64,000 bases of DNA from contig NZ_JALGBI010000001.1 in assembly GCF_022809125.1 (NCBI RefSeq), positions 868,001 through 932,000 of the forward strand, given 5' to 3'. Position numbers and translations under genes: made by a program. Shown piece by piece: positions 8,375-16,408 of this stretch (positions are counted from its first letter, which is position 1; each line of letters opens with the position of its first letter). A model generated the notes under the pieces. The model searched no databases. It saw nothing but the letters and a program-made list of their open reading frames with translations, and had not been told where the DNA came from. This DNA comes from Variovorax terrae (GTDB lineage: Bacteria > Pseudomonadota > Gammaproteobacteria > Burkholderiales > Burkholderiaceae_C).

Positions 8375-9247
8375 ATGCTGCCCGCACCACCCGACACCCT
8401 GGGCAAGCCGCTCGCCGGCTGGCGCCTGAAGCTCTACACCATCATCTTCGAGGCCGACACGCGCGCCGGCCGCCTGTTCGACCAGTGGCTGATCGCCGTC
8501 GTGCTGCTGAGCGTGGCGGTGGTGGTGGCCGACAGCGTGCAGACCCTGCACCAGCGCTTTCACCTGGGCTTCGAGGTGGCCGAATGGGCGTTCACGCTGA
8601 TGTTCACGATCGAGTACATCGCGCGCCTGAGCTGCGTGCGCCACCCCTGGCGCTATGCCACCAGCTTCTTCGGCATCGTGGACCTGCTGGCCGTGCTGCC
8701 CACCTACCTTGCGCTGCTGATGCCCGAGGCGCACGCGCTGATCGACGTGCGGATCCTGCGGCTTTTGCGCATGTTCCGCATCTTCCGGCTCACGGCCTAC
8801 GTGGCCGAGTACCAGATGCTCGGCAGCGCGCTGGCGGCGAGCCGGCGCAAGATCCTGGTGTTCCTGTCGGTGGTGTTGATGGTGGTGCTGGTGATGGGCA
8901 CGCTGATGTACGTGGTGGAGGGGCCGGCGCACGGCTTCGTCAACATTCCCACCTCGGTCTACTGGGCCATCACCACCATGACCACGGTGGGCTTTGGCGA
9001 CATCACGCCCAAGACCGACCTGGGGCGGCTGATCTCCTCCGTCATGATGCTGCTGGGCTGGGGCACGCTGGCCGTGCCCACCGGCATCGTCACGGCTGAG
9101 ATGACGGTGCGGCGCCAGGCGCGCCCGCCCACCACGCGCACCTGCCACGAATGCCTGACCGAAGGGCACCAGCCCGAGGCGCGCTACTGCATGCACTGCG
9201 GCGCGCGGCTGCCGCGCTACCAGAGTGACCCGCCGGCCGCGCCCTGA
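8375..9247 (+). CDS. Kv-type voltage-gated potassium channel with C-terminal zinc ribbon
   Basis: 290 residues. Six membrane segments are readable: S1 near 37-55, S2 near 72-92, S3 near 103-122, an Arg-rich S4 (RILRLLRMFRIFRL), S5 near 165-187 and S6 near 222-245. The pore carries the K+ selectivity filter TTVGFGD. After S6 comes an unusual cytoplasmic tail with two CxxC knuckles (CHEC and CMHC, 17 residues apart), a putative zinc ribbon. Family knowledge supports K+ conduction in the inner membrane. What the zinc ribbon does is unknown. The start is the ATG just after the 160-bp hairpin. Confidence 0.9.
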   Translation: MLPAPPDTLGKPLAGWRLKLYTIIFEADTRAGRLFDQWLIAVVLLSVAVVVADSVQTLHQRFHLGFEVAEWAFTLMFTIEYIARLSCVRHPWRYATSFFGIVDLLAVLPTYLALLMPEAHALIDVRILRLLRMFRIFRLTAYVAEYQMLGSALAASRRKILVFLSVVLMVVLVMGTLMYVVEGPAHGFVNIPTSVYWAITTMTTVGFGDITPKTDLGRLISSVMMLLGWGTLAVPTGIVTAEMTVRRQARPPTTRTCHECLTEGHQPEARYCMHCGARLPRYQSDPPAAP

Positions 9248-9277
9248 CACGCGCTCTGGACACGCCCGCCAGGTTGG

Positions 9278-10651
9278 CTAAGGCGGCGTTTCGCCGGGCG
9301 GCCCGGGCAGCTCCACCCCCGTGACCACGCGCGCGTAGCGCTGCGCGCTCCAGTAGGCCGAGGCCCAGTCGATCAGCACCACCAGTCGGTTGCGAAAGCC
9401 GATCAGGAAATACACGTGGGCGAACAGCCAGAACAGCCAGGCGAAGTAGCCGCTGAACCGGAACGGCCCGAGCGGCGAGCTCAGGTCCACCACGGCCGAA
9501 TTGCGGCCGATGGTGGCGAGGTTGCCGTAGTCGCTGTAGTGAAACGGCAGGCCGGCCTCGCCGCGCAGGCGGCGCAGCAGGTTGGCCGCCGCGGCGCGCC
9601 CCATCTGCTTGGCCGCCGGCGACACGCCGGGCACGGGCCGCGGCTCGCGGCCCGGCGCATGGCTCTGGGCCGCGGCGAGGTCGCCGATCACGCTGATCTC
9701 GGGGTGGCCGGGCAGGCTCAGGTCGGGCTGCACGCGGATGCGGCCCGCGCGGTCCAGCGCCTGGGCTTCCTCGCTGCCGATGGCGCGGGCCAGCAGCCGG
9801 CCCAGCGGCGAGGCCGCCACGCCGGCCGCCCAGATGATGCATTTGCTATTGATTCTGTAGCTGCTCGCGTCCGCCCCGCCTGGACCTTGCCCGGTCTGGA
9901 CCTCCAGGCCGGCGGCGTCGATGGCGCTGACGCGGGCGTTGAGCCGCACCTCCACGCCGAGCTTCTCCAGTTGCTCGCGGGCGCGCTGGCTCAGGCCTTC
10001 GGGCATGGCCTGCAGCACGCGCGGGCCGCCCTCGACCAGCAGGATGCTGGCGCTGGCCGGGTCGATGTGGCGGAATTCGCCGGGCAGCGTGTGGCGCGCG
10101 ATCTCGGCCAGCGTGCCGGCCATTTCCACGCCGGTCGGCCCGGCGCCGACCACCACGAAGGTGAGCCAGGCGGCGCGGCGCTCGGCGTCGGGTTCCTTCT
10201 CGGCGGCCTCGAAGGCCAGCAGGATGCGCCGGCGGATCTCGAACGCATCGTCCAGCGTCTTGAGCCCGGGCGCCAGCGGCGCCCAGTCGTCGCGCCCGAA
10301 GTAGCTGTGCGTGGCGCCGGCCGCCACGATCAGGTGGTCCCAGGCCAGCGCGGAGCCGTCCTTCAGGTGCACCTGGCGGCCCGCCGCGTCGATGCCGGTG
10401 ACCTCGCCCAGCAGCGTGGTCACGTTGTCCTGGCGGCGAAACAGGTGGCGGATCGGCGCGGCGATGGCGGGCGCCGACAGGCCGGCGGTGGCCACCTGGT
10501 ACAGCAGGGGCTGGAACAGGTGGTGGTTGGTGCGGTCGATCAGGGTCACGTCCACGGGGGCGTCGCGCAGGGCCCGGGCCGCTTCCAGGCCGCCGAAGCC
10601 GCAGCCGATGATCACGACATGGGGGCGGTGCGTGGGGGCAGGCGTTGTCAT
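9278..10651 (-). CDS. ndh: Type II NADH:quinone oxidoreductase (NDH-2)
   Basis: 457 residues. The FAD-binding dinucleotide fold starts at VVIIGCGFGGLEAARAL (residue 12 onward), and the NADH-binding fold is VVVGAGPTGVEMAG (about 173). The quinone/FAD region YPLLYQV-like NHHLFQPLLYQVATAGLS and a hydrophobic C-terminus (YFAWLFWLFAHVYFLIGF) indicate membrane attachment. It oxidises NADH to reduce quinone without pumping protons. It starts inside the stop of the upstream TetR gene (ATGA overlap), so the two form an operon. Residues around 264-270 (SSYRINSK) are encoded by an R1 repeat core lying within the gene. Confidence 0.92.
   Translation of the reverse strand: MTTPAPTHRPHVVIIGCGFGGLEAARALRDAPVDVTLIDRTNHHLFQPLLYQVATAGLSAPAIAAPIRHLFRRQDNVTTLLGEVTGIDAAGRQVHLKDGSALAWDHLIVAAGATHSYFGRDDWAPLAPGLKTLDDAFEIRRRILLAFEAAEKEPDAERRAAWLTFVVVGAGPTGVEMAGTLAEIARHTLPGEFRHIDPASASILLVEGGPRVLQAMPEGLSQRAREQLEKLGVEVRLNARVSAIDAAGLEVQTGQGPGGADASSYRINSKCIIWAAGVAASPLGRLLARAIGSEEAQALDRAGRIRVQPDLSLPGHPEISVIGDLAAAQSHAPGREPRPVPGVSPAAKQMGRAAAANLLRRLRGEAGLPFHYSDYGNLATIGRNSAVVDLSSPLGPFRFSGYFAWLFWLFAHVYFLIGFRNRLVVLIDWASAYWSAQRYARVVTGVELPGPPGETPP
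9842..9861 (+). repeat. R1 repeat core embedded in the ndh coding sequence
   Basis: TTTGCTATTGATTCTGTAGC matches the terminal mini-hairpin of R1. It is AT-rich against GC-rich surroundings and in frame within ndh on the opposite strand. Only the core is present, without the GATGTCCAGG block. Confidence 0.6.
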
Positions 10652-11319
10652 GCCGCGATGATACGCAGCGCCGGATCCTCGGGCGCCTGCAGCGCGGCGA
10701 GGCAGCAGCGCTCCATCTGCGCGGCCCAGCGGCCGGCTTCCTGCGCCTGCAGCCCAACCAGCAGCGCATAGCGCCGCCCGCCCCACACCGCGAGGTGCAG
10801 CGCCTGCAGCGTGTCGCGCGAGGGCCGGGCGGGCAGGTCGGTGCAGGCATCGAGCACGCGGCCCCAGGCGGCCAGCAGTTCCTCGTGCACGCGGCGGTGG
10901 TGCTTGGGCTCGGCGATCTGCGCTTCGAGCGTGAGCATGCCGGGGTGGAACCAGGGCAACTCGGGCGCCTCGACGCCGCAGGCCAGCCGCACCAGCGTCC
11001 GCACACGCTGCGGCCACGCCAGCCCGGCGGGCTGCACCGCCTGCCGCTCGATCTCGGCCAGCAGCACGTCGACGCTGTGCCGCACGTAGCCCGACAGCAG
11101 CGCCGTCTTGTTCGGGAAATAGTCGTACAGCGTGCCGACCGAGATGCCGGTTTCCAGCGCCACGGCGCGCGTGGTCAGGCGCTCCCAGCCGTCGCGCTGC
11201 CAAATCCGAACAAAGGCGTCGTAGATGGCCTGCACGGTGAACCGGGCGCGGGCCTGCGAGGGCCGCTTCAGGGGCTTGGCCGCAGGCGTGCGGGCGGCGC
11301 GGGCGGGGGCCGTGCTCAT
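10648..11319 (-). CDS. TetR-family transcriptional regulator
   Basis: 223 residues from the ATG at 11317-11319. An Arg/Ala-rich tail precedes the TetR HTH: FTVQAIYDAFVRIWQRDGWE, then TTRAVALETGISVGTLYDYF with the typical YxYFPNK recognition end. The C-terminal ligand domain resembles the common TetR_C type. Its stop overlaps the ndh start by 4 bp, so it is co-transcribed with ndh, and it is divergent from the DUF2855 gene across an 82-bp gap. It could repress both directions. Confidence 0.88.
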   Translation of the reverse strand: MSTAPARAARTPAAKPLKRPSQARARFTVQAIYDAFVRIWQRDGWERLTTRAVALETGISVGTLYDYFPNKTALLSGYVRHSVDVLLAEIERQAVQPAGLAWPQRVRTLVRLACGVEAPELPWFHPGMLTLEAQIAEPKHHRRVHEELLAAWGRVLDACTDLPARPSRDTLQALHLAVWGGRRYALLVGLQAQEAGRWAAQMERCCLAALQAPEDPALRIIAA

Positions 11320-11401
11320 GGCCGCCGCTTTCCGAACCCGCCCGAGAGCCTGCCGACATACATTCGATTCACCCCGATCTGTCACCCCTGGAGACGCGCC
11401 A

Positions 11402-12496
11402 ATGACCTCACTGACCCGGCTGTTCACCCGCAAGAACGCATTGAATCACACCCGCATCGAGACCGGCGCGCTGGCGCCGCTGGCCGAGGGCGAGGCGCTG
11501 CTGAAGATCCGGCGCGTGGCCGTGACCACCAACAACATCACCTACGCCGCCTTCGGCGACGCGATGCAGTACTGGAACTTCTTTCCCACGCCCGAGGCCG
11601 ACTGGGGCCACATGCCGGTCTGGGGCTTCGCCGACGTCGCGGCCTCCAGCGTGCCGGGCGTGGAGGTAGGCGAGCGCTTCTACGGCTATTGGCCCGTAGC
11701 CAGCCACCTGCGCATGCAGCCCGTGCGCGTCACCGAGCGCGGCTTCTACGACGGCGCGCCGCACCGCCTGGCGCTGACTTCGGCCTACAACCAGTACACC
11801 CGCTGCAGCGCCGACCCGGCCTACCGCGCGGCCGACGAGAACTACCAGATGCTGGTGCGGCCGCTGTTCATCACCTCGTTCATGCTGGCGGATTTCCTGC
11901 AGGACAACGGGTTCTTCGGCGCCCGGCGGCTGGTGCTGTCCAGCGCGTCGAGCAAGACGGCCTACGGCACGGCGTTCTGCCTGCAATCGGCGCCCGAGGT
12001 GGAGCGCGTGGCGCTGACTTCGCCGCGCCACCAGGGTTTCGTCGAGGGCCTGGGCTGCTACCACCGCACCGTGGGCTACGACGCGCTGGAGGCGATCGAC
12101 CCGCACGCGCCCACGCTGTACGTGGATTTCTCGGGCGATGAAGCGCTGCGCGAAAGAGTCCACCGCCACTTCGGCGAGGCCCTGGTCTACGACTGCTTCG
12201 CGGGCTCGGCCGGCAACACGAACTTCCTGCGCGACACCGGGCTGCCCGGGCCGGCGCCGGCGTTCTACTTCGCGCCAGTGCAGATCCGCAAGCGCAATGC
12301 CGACTGGGGCCATGCCGAGGTCAACCGCCGGTTCAACGAGGCGCAGCTGGCCTTCATCCGCCGCGTGGGCGATGCGGGCGCGCCCTGGATGCAGGTGGTG
12401 GAGCACCGCGGCTTCGAGGCGGCGCAGGCGCTGATCGGCGACCTGCACGCCGGCCGCACCGACCCGCTCCAGGGCCATGTGGTGGTGCTGGACTGA
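11402..12496 (+). CDS. DUF2855 family protein (MDR-like)
   Basis: 364 residues. The sequence follows the DUF2855 pattern: an N-terminal region with VTTNNITYAAFGDAMQYWNF and WGFADVAAS, then a Rossmann-like segment around VLSSASSKTAYGTAF. The family is distantly related to medium-chain dehydrogenases, and its reaction is not established. The lone divergent TetR gene at 11319 is the natural regulator. No further assignment is possible from the sequence. Confidence 0.8.
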   Translation: MTSLTRLFTRKNALNHTRIETGALAPLAEGEALLKIRRVAVTTNNITYAAFGDAMQYWNFFPTPEADWGHMPVWGFADVAASSVPGVEVGERFYGYWPVASHLRMQPVRVTERGFYDGAPHRLALTSAYNQYTRCSADPAYRAADENYQMLVRPLFITSFMLADFLQDNGFFGARRLVLSSASSKTAYGTAFCLQSAPEVERVALTSPRHQGFVEGLGCYHRTVGYDALEAIDPHAPTLYVDFSGDEALRERVHRHFGEALVYDCFAGSAGNTNFLRDTGLPGPAPAFYFAPVQIRKRNADWGHAEVNRRFNEAQLAFIRRVGDAGAPWMQVVEHRGFEAAQALIGDLHAGRTDPLQGHVVVLD

Positions 12497-12693
12497 GCGC
12501 GCTGGATGCGTGGCGCGGCAGGCCCGGGCCTGTTTCCCGTTGCCGTGGCCCCAAGCCGCAGGGCGGTGCCTGAGCCGCGCTGTAGGACAGATCTTTCTTA
12601 CGCTTGTCACATCGGCCTACGCCGTGTATCCGCTGCGCTGGTTACAAATGAGGCACTTCCCATCCAGGCTTGGCCCTGACAGAAAGATTCCCC

Positions 12694-13101
12694 ATGAAGA
12701 CGAACACCCGCAACCTCCTGGCCGCTGCCGGCCTGGCCCTGCTGGCGGCCACGGCGGCCCAGGCGCAGCCCTATGTCAACGCCACCGTCGGCGGCGCGCT
12801 GGCGCCTGGCGTGTACGGGCGCATCGACATCGGCAATGCGCCGCCGCCGCCCGTGTACTACCCGCAGCCGGTCATCATCACGCATCCGCCGGTGATGGTG
12901 CCGCAGCAGCCGGTCTACCTGTACGTGCCGCCAGGCCACCAGAAGCACTGGGCCAAGCACTGCGCGCGCTACAACGCCTGCGGCCAGCCGGTCTATTTCG
13001 TGAAGGTGGACGAGCGGCGCGGCAAATGGCGCGGGCGCGAGGACGAGCAGGGCCACGGCGGGCATGGCCGGGGCCACGGCCGCCGCGGCCACGACGACTG
13101 A
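12694..13101 (+). CDS. Small exported protein with His/Gly/Arg-rich tail
   Basis: 135 residues with a clear signal peptide (NLLAAAGLALLAATAAQAQ, cleavage near residue 25). The mature part begins with a short beta-like stretch (YVNATVGGALAPGVYGRIDI) and a Pro-rich linker (PPPPVYYPQP). A conserved-looking HWAKHCARYNACGQPVYFV block with two Cys follows, then a low-complexity tail of His, Gly and Arg. Such tails can bind metals or anions, but the function is unknown. I recognise the general type as a hypothetical periplasmic protein of Burkholderiales. The 197-bp gap upstream holds a 14-bp palindrome at 12519-12532. Confidence 0.75.
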   Translation: MKTNTRNLLAAAGLALLAATAAQAQPYVNATVGGALAPGVYGRIDIGNAPPPPVYYPQPVIITHPPVMVPQQPVYLYVPPGHQKHWAKHCARYNACGQPVYFVKVDERRGKWRGREDEQGHGGHGRGHGRRGHDD

Positions 13102-13109
13102 GCTGAGGC

Positions 13110-14150
13110 CTACTCGCTGGCGACCTGCAGCACCAGCTTGCCAAAGTTCTCGCCGGTGAACAGCTTGGCCAGCGCTTCGGGGAAGGCGGCGACGCCGCCC
13201 GCTACCACGTCCTCGCGGCTCTTCATGCGGCCGTCCTTGAGGTAGCCGGCCATCTCGGCCACCGCGACGGGGTAGCGGTCGGCGTAGTCGAACACCACGA
13301 TGCCTTCCATGCGCGCGCGGTTGACCAGCAGGCTCAGGTAGTTCTTCGGGCCCTGCACCGGCGTGGTGTTGTTGTACTGGCTGATGGCGCCGCAGATGAT
13401 GATGCGCGCGCCGCGCGCCAAGCGCGCCAGCACCGCGTCCAGGATCTCGCCGCCCACGTTGTCGAAGTAGACGTCCACGCCCTTGGGGCAGTGTTCCTTG
13501 AGGCCGGCCTTCACGTCACCGGCCTTGTAGTCGATGCAGGCGTCGAAGCCCAGCTCCTTGACCACCCAGTCGCACTTGGCCTGGCCGCCGGCGATGCCGA
13601 CCACGCGGCAGCCCTTGATCCTGGCGATCTGGCCCACGGTCTGGCCCACCGCGCCGGCCGCGCCCGAGATCACCACGGTCTCGCCCGGCTTGGGCTGGCC
13701 GACGTCCATCAGGCCGAAGTAGCCGGTCATGCCCGGCATGCCCAGCACGTTGAGCCACTGCGTCAGGCTGCCGGCGCGCAGGTCGATCCTGAACAGGCCG
13801 TTGCGGTTGATCTGGTCCTGCGGAATCAGCAGGTACTCCTGCACGCCCAGGCCGCCCGAGACGGTGTCGCCCACGGCGAACGCCGGGTTCTTCGAGGCCA
13901 CCACGCGGCCGATGCCGCCGGCGCGCATCACCTCGCCGATGCCCACGGGCGGGATGTAGCTCTTGCCCTCGTTCATCCAGCCGCGCATGGCGGGGTCGAG
14001 CGAGAGCGCCAGCGTCTTGACCAGCACGCCGCCCTCGGCGGGTTCCTGCACCGGTTCGGTGGTGAAGCTCCAGTTGTCGCGCGTGGGCGCGCCCACCAGG
14101 CGCTGGGCCAGGCGGACCTGGTGGTTGGTGAGGGAGGCGAGTGCGGTCAT
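13110..14150 (-). CDS. NADP-dependent medium-chain oxidoreductase (PtgR/CurA-like)
   Basis: 346 residues. It shows the leukotriene-B4 12-hydroxydehydrogenase/CurA pattern: LSLDPAMRGWM near 50, VISGAAGAVGQTVGQIA (about 154) for NADPH binding, then YFDNVGGEILD and ICGAISQYN. Catalytic and structural zinc ligands are absent, as expected for this subgroup. It likely reduces the double bond of alpha,beta-unsaturated ketones or aldehydes. Monocistronic on the minus strand, divergent from the SDR gene at 14309. Confidence 0.88.
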   Translation of the reverse strand: MTALASLTNHQVRLAQRLVGAPTRDNWSFTTEPVQEPAEGGVLVKTLALSLDPAMRGWMNEGKSYIPPVGIGEVMRAGGIGRVVASKNPAFAVGDTVSGGLGVQEYLLIPQDQINRNGLFRIDLRAGSLTQWLNVLGMPGMTGYFGLMDVGQPKPGETVVISGAAGAVGQTVGQIARIKGCRVVGIAGGQAKCDWVVKELGFDACIDYKAGDVKAGLKEHCPKGVDVYFDNVGGEILDAVLARLARGARIIICGAISQYNNTTPVQGPKNYLSLLVNRARMEGIVVFDYADRYPVAVAEMAGYLKDGRMKSREDVVAGGVAAFPEALAKLFTGENFGKLVLQVASE

Positions 14151-14308
14151 GAGAGTCTCCTGCGAACCGGGAATCCGGTGAAATTGAAGCCAGCGGGCCA
14201 TCGTAGCGGCGGCCCGCGGTGCGCAGGGTAGCGCAAGCGACAGCTTTCCAGAGTGCCGCCTCTATGTTGCAATGGCCGCCTGGCCCGACCGCCCCGAGGA
14301 GACTCCCC

Positions 14309-15124
14309 ATGCCCGCTTCCGCCCCCACTTCCACGCCGCGCCCGGTGGCCCTCGTCACCGGCGCCTCGTCCGGCATCGGCGAGGCCCTGGCGCATTGCTT
14401 CGCCCAGGCCGGCCACGATCTGGTGCTGGTGGCGCGCAGCGCCGACAAGCTGCAGGCGCTCGCGCAGGCCCTGGCGGCGCGGCACGGCGTGCGGGCCTGG
14501 GTGGAGCCGGCCGACCTGTCGCAGCCCGGCGCCGCCGCCGCGCTGGCCGCCACCCTGAAGCGGCGCCGCCGCGCGGTGGACGTGCTGGTCAACAACGCGG
14601 GCGTGCTGGAGCAGGGCGCCTTCGCGCGCATGGCGCCGGCGGCCCAGCAGCAGATCATCGATCTCAACATCTCGGGCCTGACGGCGATGCTGGCGCAGTT
14701 CGTGCCGCCGATGGCGGCGCGCGGCGCCGGGCGCGTGCTCAACGTGGCCTCGATCGCCGCCTTCCAGCCCGTGCCCACGCTGGCCACCTACGCGGCGAGC
14801 AAGGCCTACGTGCTGTCGCTCACCGAGTCGCTGGCCGAGGAGCTGCAGGGCAGCGGCGTCAGCGTCACCGCGCTGTGCCCCGGCATCACCGCCACCGGCA
14901 TGCTGAGTTCGGCGCGGGAGGCCAATGCGCAGCTCGGCCGCATCCCGGGCTTCCTGATCGGCGACGTGGACGACGTGGCGCGCCAGGGCTTCGAGGCCTG
15001 CATGAAGGGTGAGGTGATCTGCGTGCCCGGCGTGATCAACCGCGCGGCCATGCTGGCCTCGCGCAGCACGCCGAAATGGCTGGTGCGGCGCATCAGCGGC
15101 GCTCTGGGCCGCCAGGCGCTCTGA
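14309..15124 (+). CDS. Short-chain dehydrogenase/reductase
   Basis: 271 residues from the ATG at 14309, with GAGGA 8 bp upstream. The Rossmann motif TGASSGIGEA (about 17), NNAG (about 97), the catalytic Ser in NVASIAAF and the Y-x3-K in TYAASKAYVLS are intact. The Arg/Lys-rich A1 loop after the first strand (ARSADKLQALAQAL) favours NADPH. It resembles the DltE/YqjQ-type classical SDRs. Substrate unknown. Confidence 0.88.
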   Translation: MPASAPTSTPRPVALVTGASSGIGEALAHCFAQAGHDLVLVARSADKLQALAQALAARHGVRAWVEPADLSQPGAAAALAATLKRRRRAVDVLVNNAGVLEQGAFARMAPAAQQQIIDLNISGLTAMLAQFVPPMAARGAGRVLNVASIAAFQPVPTLATYAASKAYVLSLTESLAEELQGSGVSVTALCPGITATGMLSSAREANAQLGRIPGFLIGDVDDVARQGFEACMKGEVICVPGVINRAAMLASRSTPKWLVRRISGALGRQAL

Positions 15125-15130
15125 TTTTGA

Positions 15131-15187
15131 GTCAAATCGGCCAGAGGTCCAGGTCCAGCGGTCATTTCATGCTATTGAATTGGTAGC
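15131..15187 (+). repeat. R1 dispersed repeat, copy 2
   Basis: Contains AGAGGTCCAGGTCCAGCGGT followed by GCTATTGAATTGGTAGC. It lies just after the SDR gene, with an AT-rich stretch and the next Bug receptor gene downstream. Confidence 0.85.
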
Positions 15188-15283
15188 GTTCGACGGCCTG
15201 GCCGGGTGCCGCCGCGCCGCGGGCGTGGCCGGAGGGCGGCGGTATTGTTTAATATATGAAATAAATTACCGGAGACTTCCGCC

Positions 15284-16240
15284 ATGAACCGTCGCGACGC
15301 CCTCGCACTCACCGCCTTCGCCCTGGCCGCCACCGGTAGCCGGGCCCAGTCCTTTCCCACGCGGCCGCTGCGCATCATCGTGCCCTTCACGCCCGGCGGC
15401 ACCACCGACGTGGTGTCGCGCCTGGTCGCGGTGGAGATGGGCCGCAGCCTGGGCCAGCCCGTGGTGGTGGAGAACAAGCCCGGCGCCGGCACGGTGATCG
15501 GCGTGGACGCCGGCGCCAAGGCCGCGCCCGACGGCTACACGCTGACCTGCGTGGCCAACAGCTTCACCGTCAACCACACGCTGATCCGCAAGCTGCCCTA
15601 CGACACCTTCAAGGACCTGCGCCCGGTCGGCCTGATGGGCCTGTCGGAGCACGTGCTGGCCGTCCACCCCTCGGTCAAGGCGCGCACGCTGCGCGAGCTG
15701 GCCCAGCTCTCGCGCAGCGAGAAGCTCAGCTACGGCTCCTTCGGCAACGGCACCTCGGCCCATCTCTCGGGCGAGCTGCTGCGCAGCGCCGCCGGCGTGC
15801 AGGCCGTGCACGTGCCCTACAAGGGCCAGGCGCCCGCGCTCAACGACCTGCTGGGCGGCCAGCTCACCATGATGTTCGGCAACTGGCCCGAATTCGCCGC
15901 CCACATCCGCGCCGGCAAGCTGGTGGCCATCGGCATGGCCACGCGCCAGCGCTCGGTGTTTGCGCCCGACGTGCCGACGCTGGCCGAGCAGGGCACGCTG
16001 ATCGAGTCCAACTCCTGGAACGGCCTGCTGGCGCCCGCGGCCACGCCCGATGCCCTGGTGCAGCAGCTCAACGCCGAGGTCAACAAGGCGCTGGCGGCGC
16101 CGGCCGTGAAGGAGGCCTTCGCCAAGGGCGGCATCGTGGCCCAGGCCGGCTCGGCCGAGCAGTTCGGCACCTACCTGCGCTCGGAAGCCGCGCGCTACGC
16201 CCGCATCATCGAGGAAGCGAAGATTAGCCTGGAGGGTTGA
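15284..16240 (+). CDS. Bug/TctC-family periplasmic solute receptor
   Basis: 318 residues. The N-terminus MNRRDALALTAFALAATGSR with a twin-Arg look and an Ala-rich end is a signal peptide, then FPTRPLRIIVPFTPGGTTD begins the mature Bug fold. The VVENKPGAGTVIG and DGYTLTCV motifs are present. The gene stands alone, with GGAGA before the ATG and an AT-rich promoter-like stretch (15240-15270) behind R1 copy 2. No cognate transporter genes are adjacent, so the ligand cannot be inferred beyond a probable carboxylate. Confidence 0.9.
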   Translation: MNRRDALALTAFALAATGSRAQSFPTRPLRIIVPFTPGGTTDVVSRLVAVEMGRSLGQPVVVENKPGAGTVIGVDAGAKAAPDGYTLTCVANSFTVNHTLIRKLPYDTFKDLRPVGLMGLSEHVLAVHPSVKARTLRELAQLSRSEKLSYGSFGNGTSAHLSGELLRSAAGVQAVHVPYKGQAPALNDLLGGQLTMMFGNWPEFAAHIRAGKLVAIGMATRQRSVFAPDVPTLAEQGTLIESNSWNGLLAPAATPDALVQQLNAEVNKALAAPAVKEAFAKGGIVAQAGSAEQFGTYLRSEAARYARIIEEAKISLEG

Positions 16241-16408
16241 GAGGCGGGGGCCCCTTTGCATTTGCTTGCAATGGGCGCCCAGGCTCCTGACGGAATCCGA
16301 CACCGTCTTGTGCTGTAATAAATCAGGAGGGGTTGCGACCCATGCCTGATCGCCCTGTCTTGCCGCGGCAAAACCGGAGCAGCCGGGCACCACCAGGAGG
16401 CTTGCCGC

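Noticed and set aside
12519..12532. CAGGCCCGGGCCTG palindrome as an intrinsic terminator of the DUF2855 gene
   Set aside because: The palindrome has no loop and no T-run beyond TTT. In such GC-rich DNA this can arise by chance.
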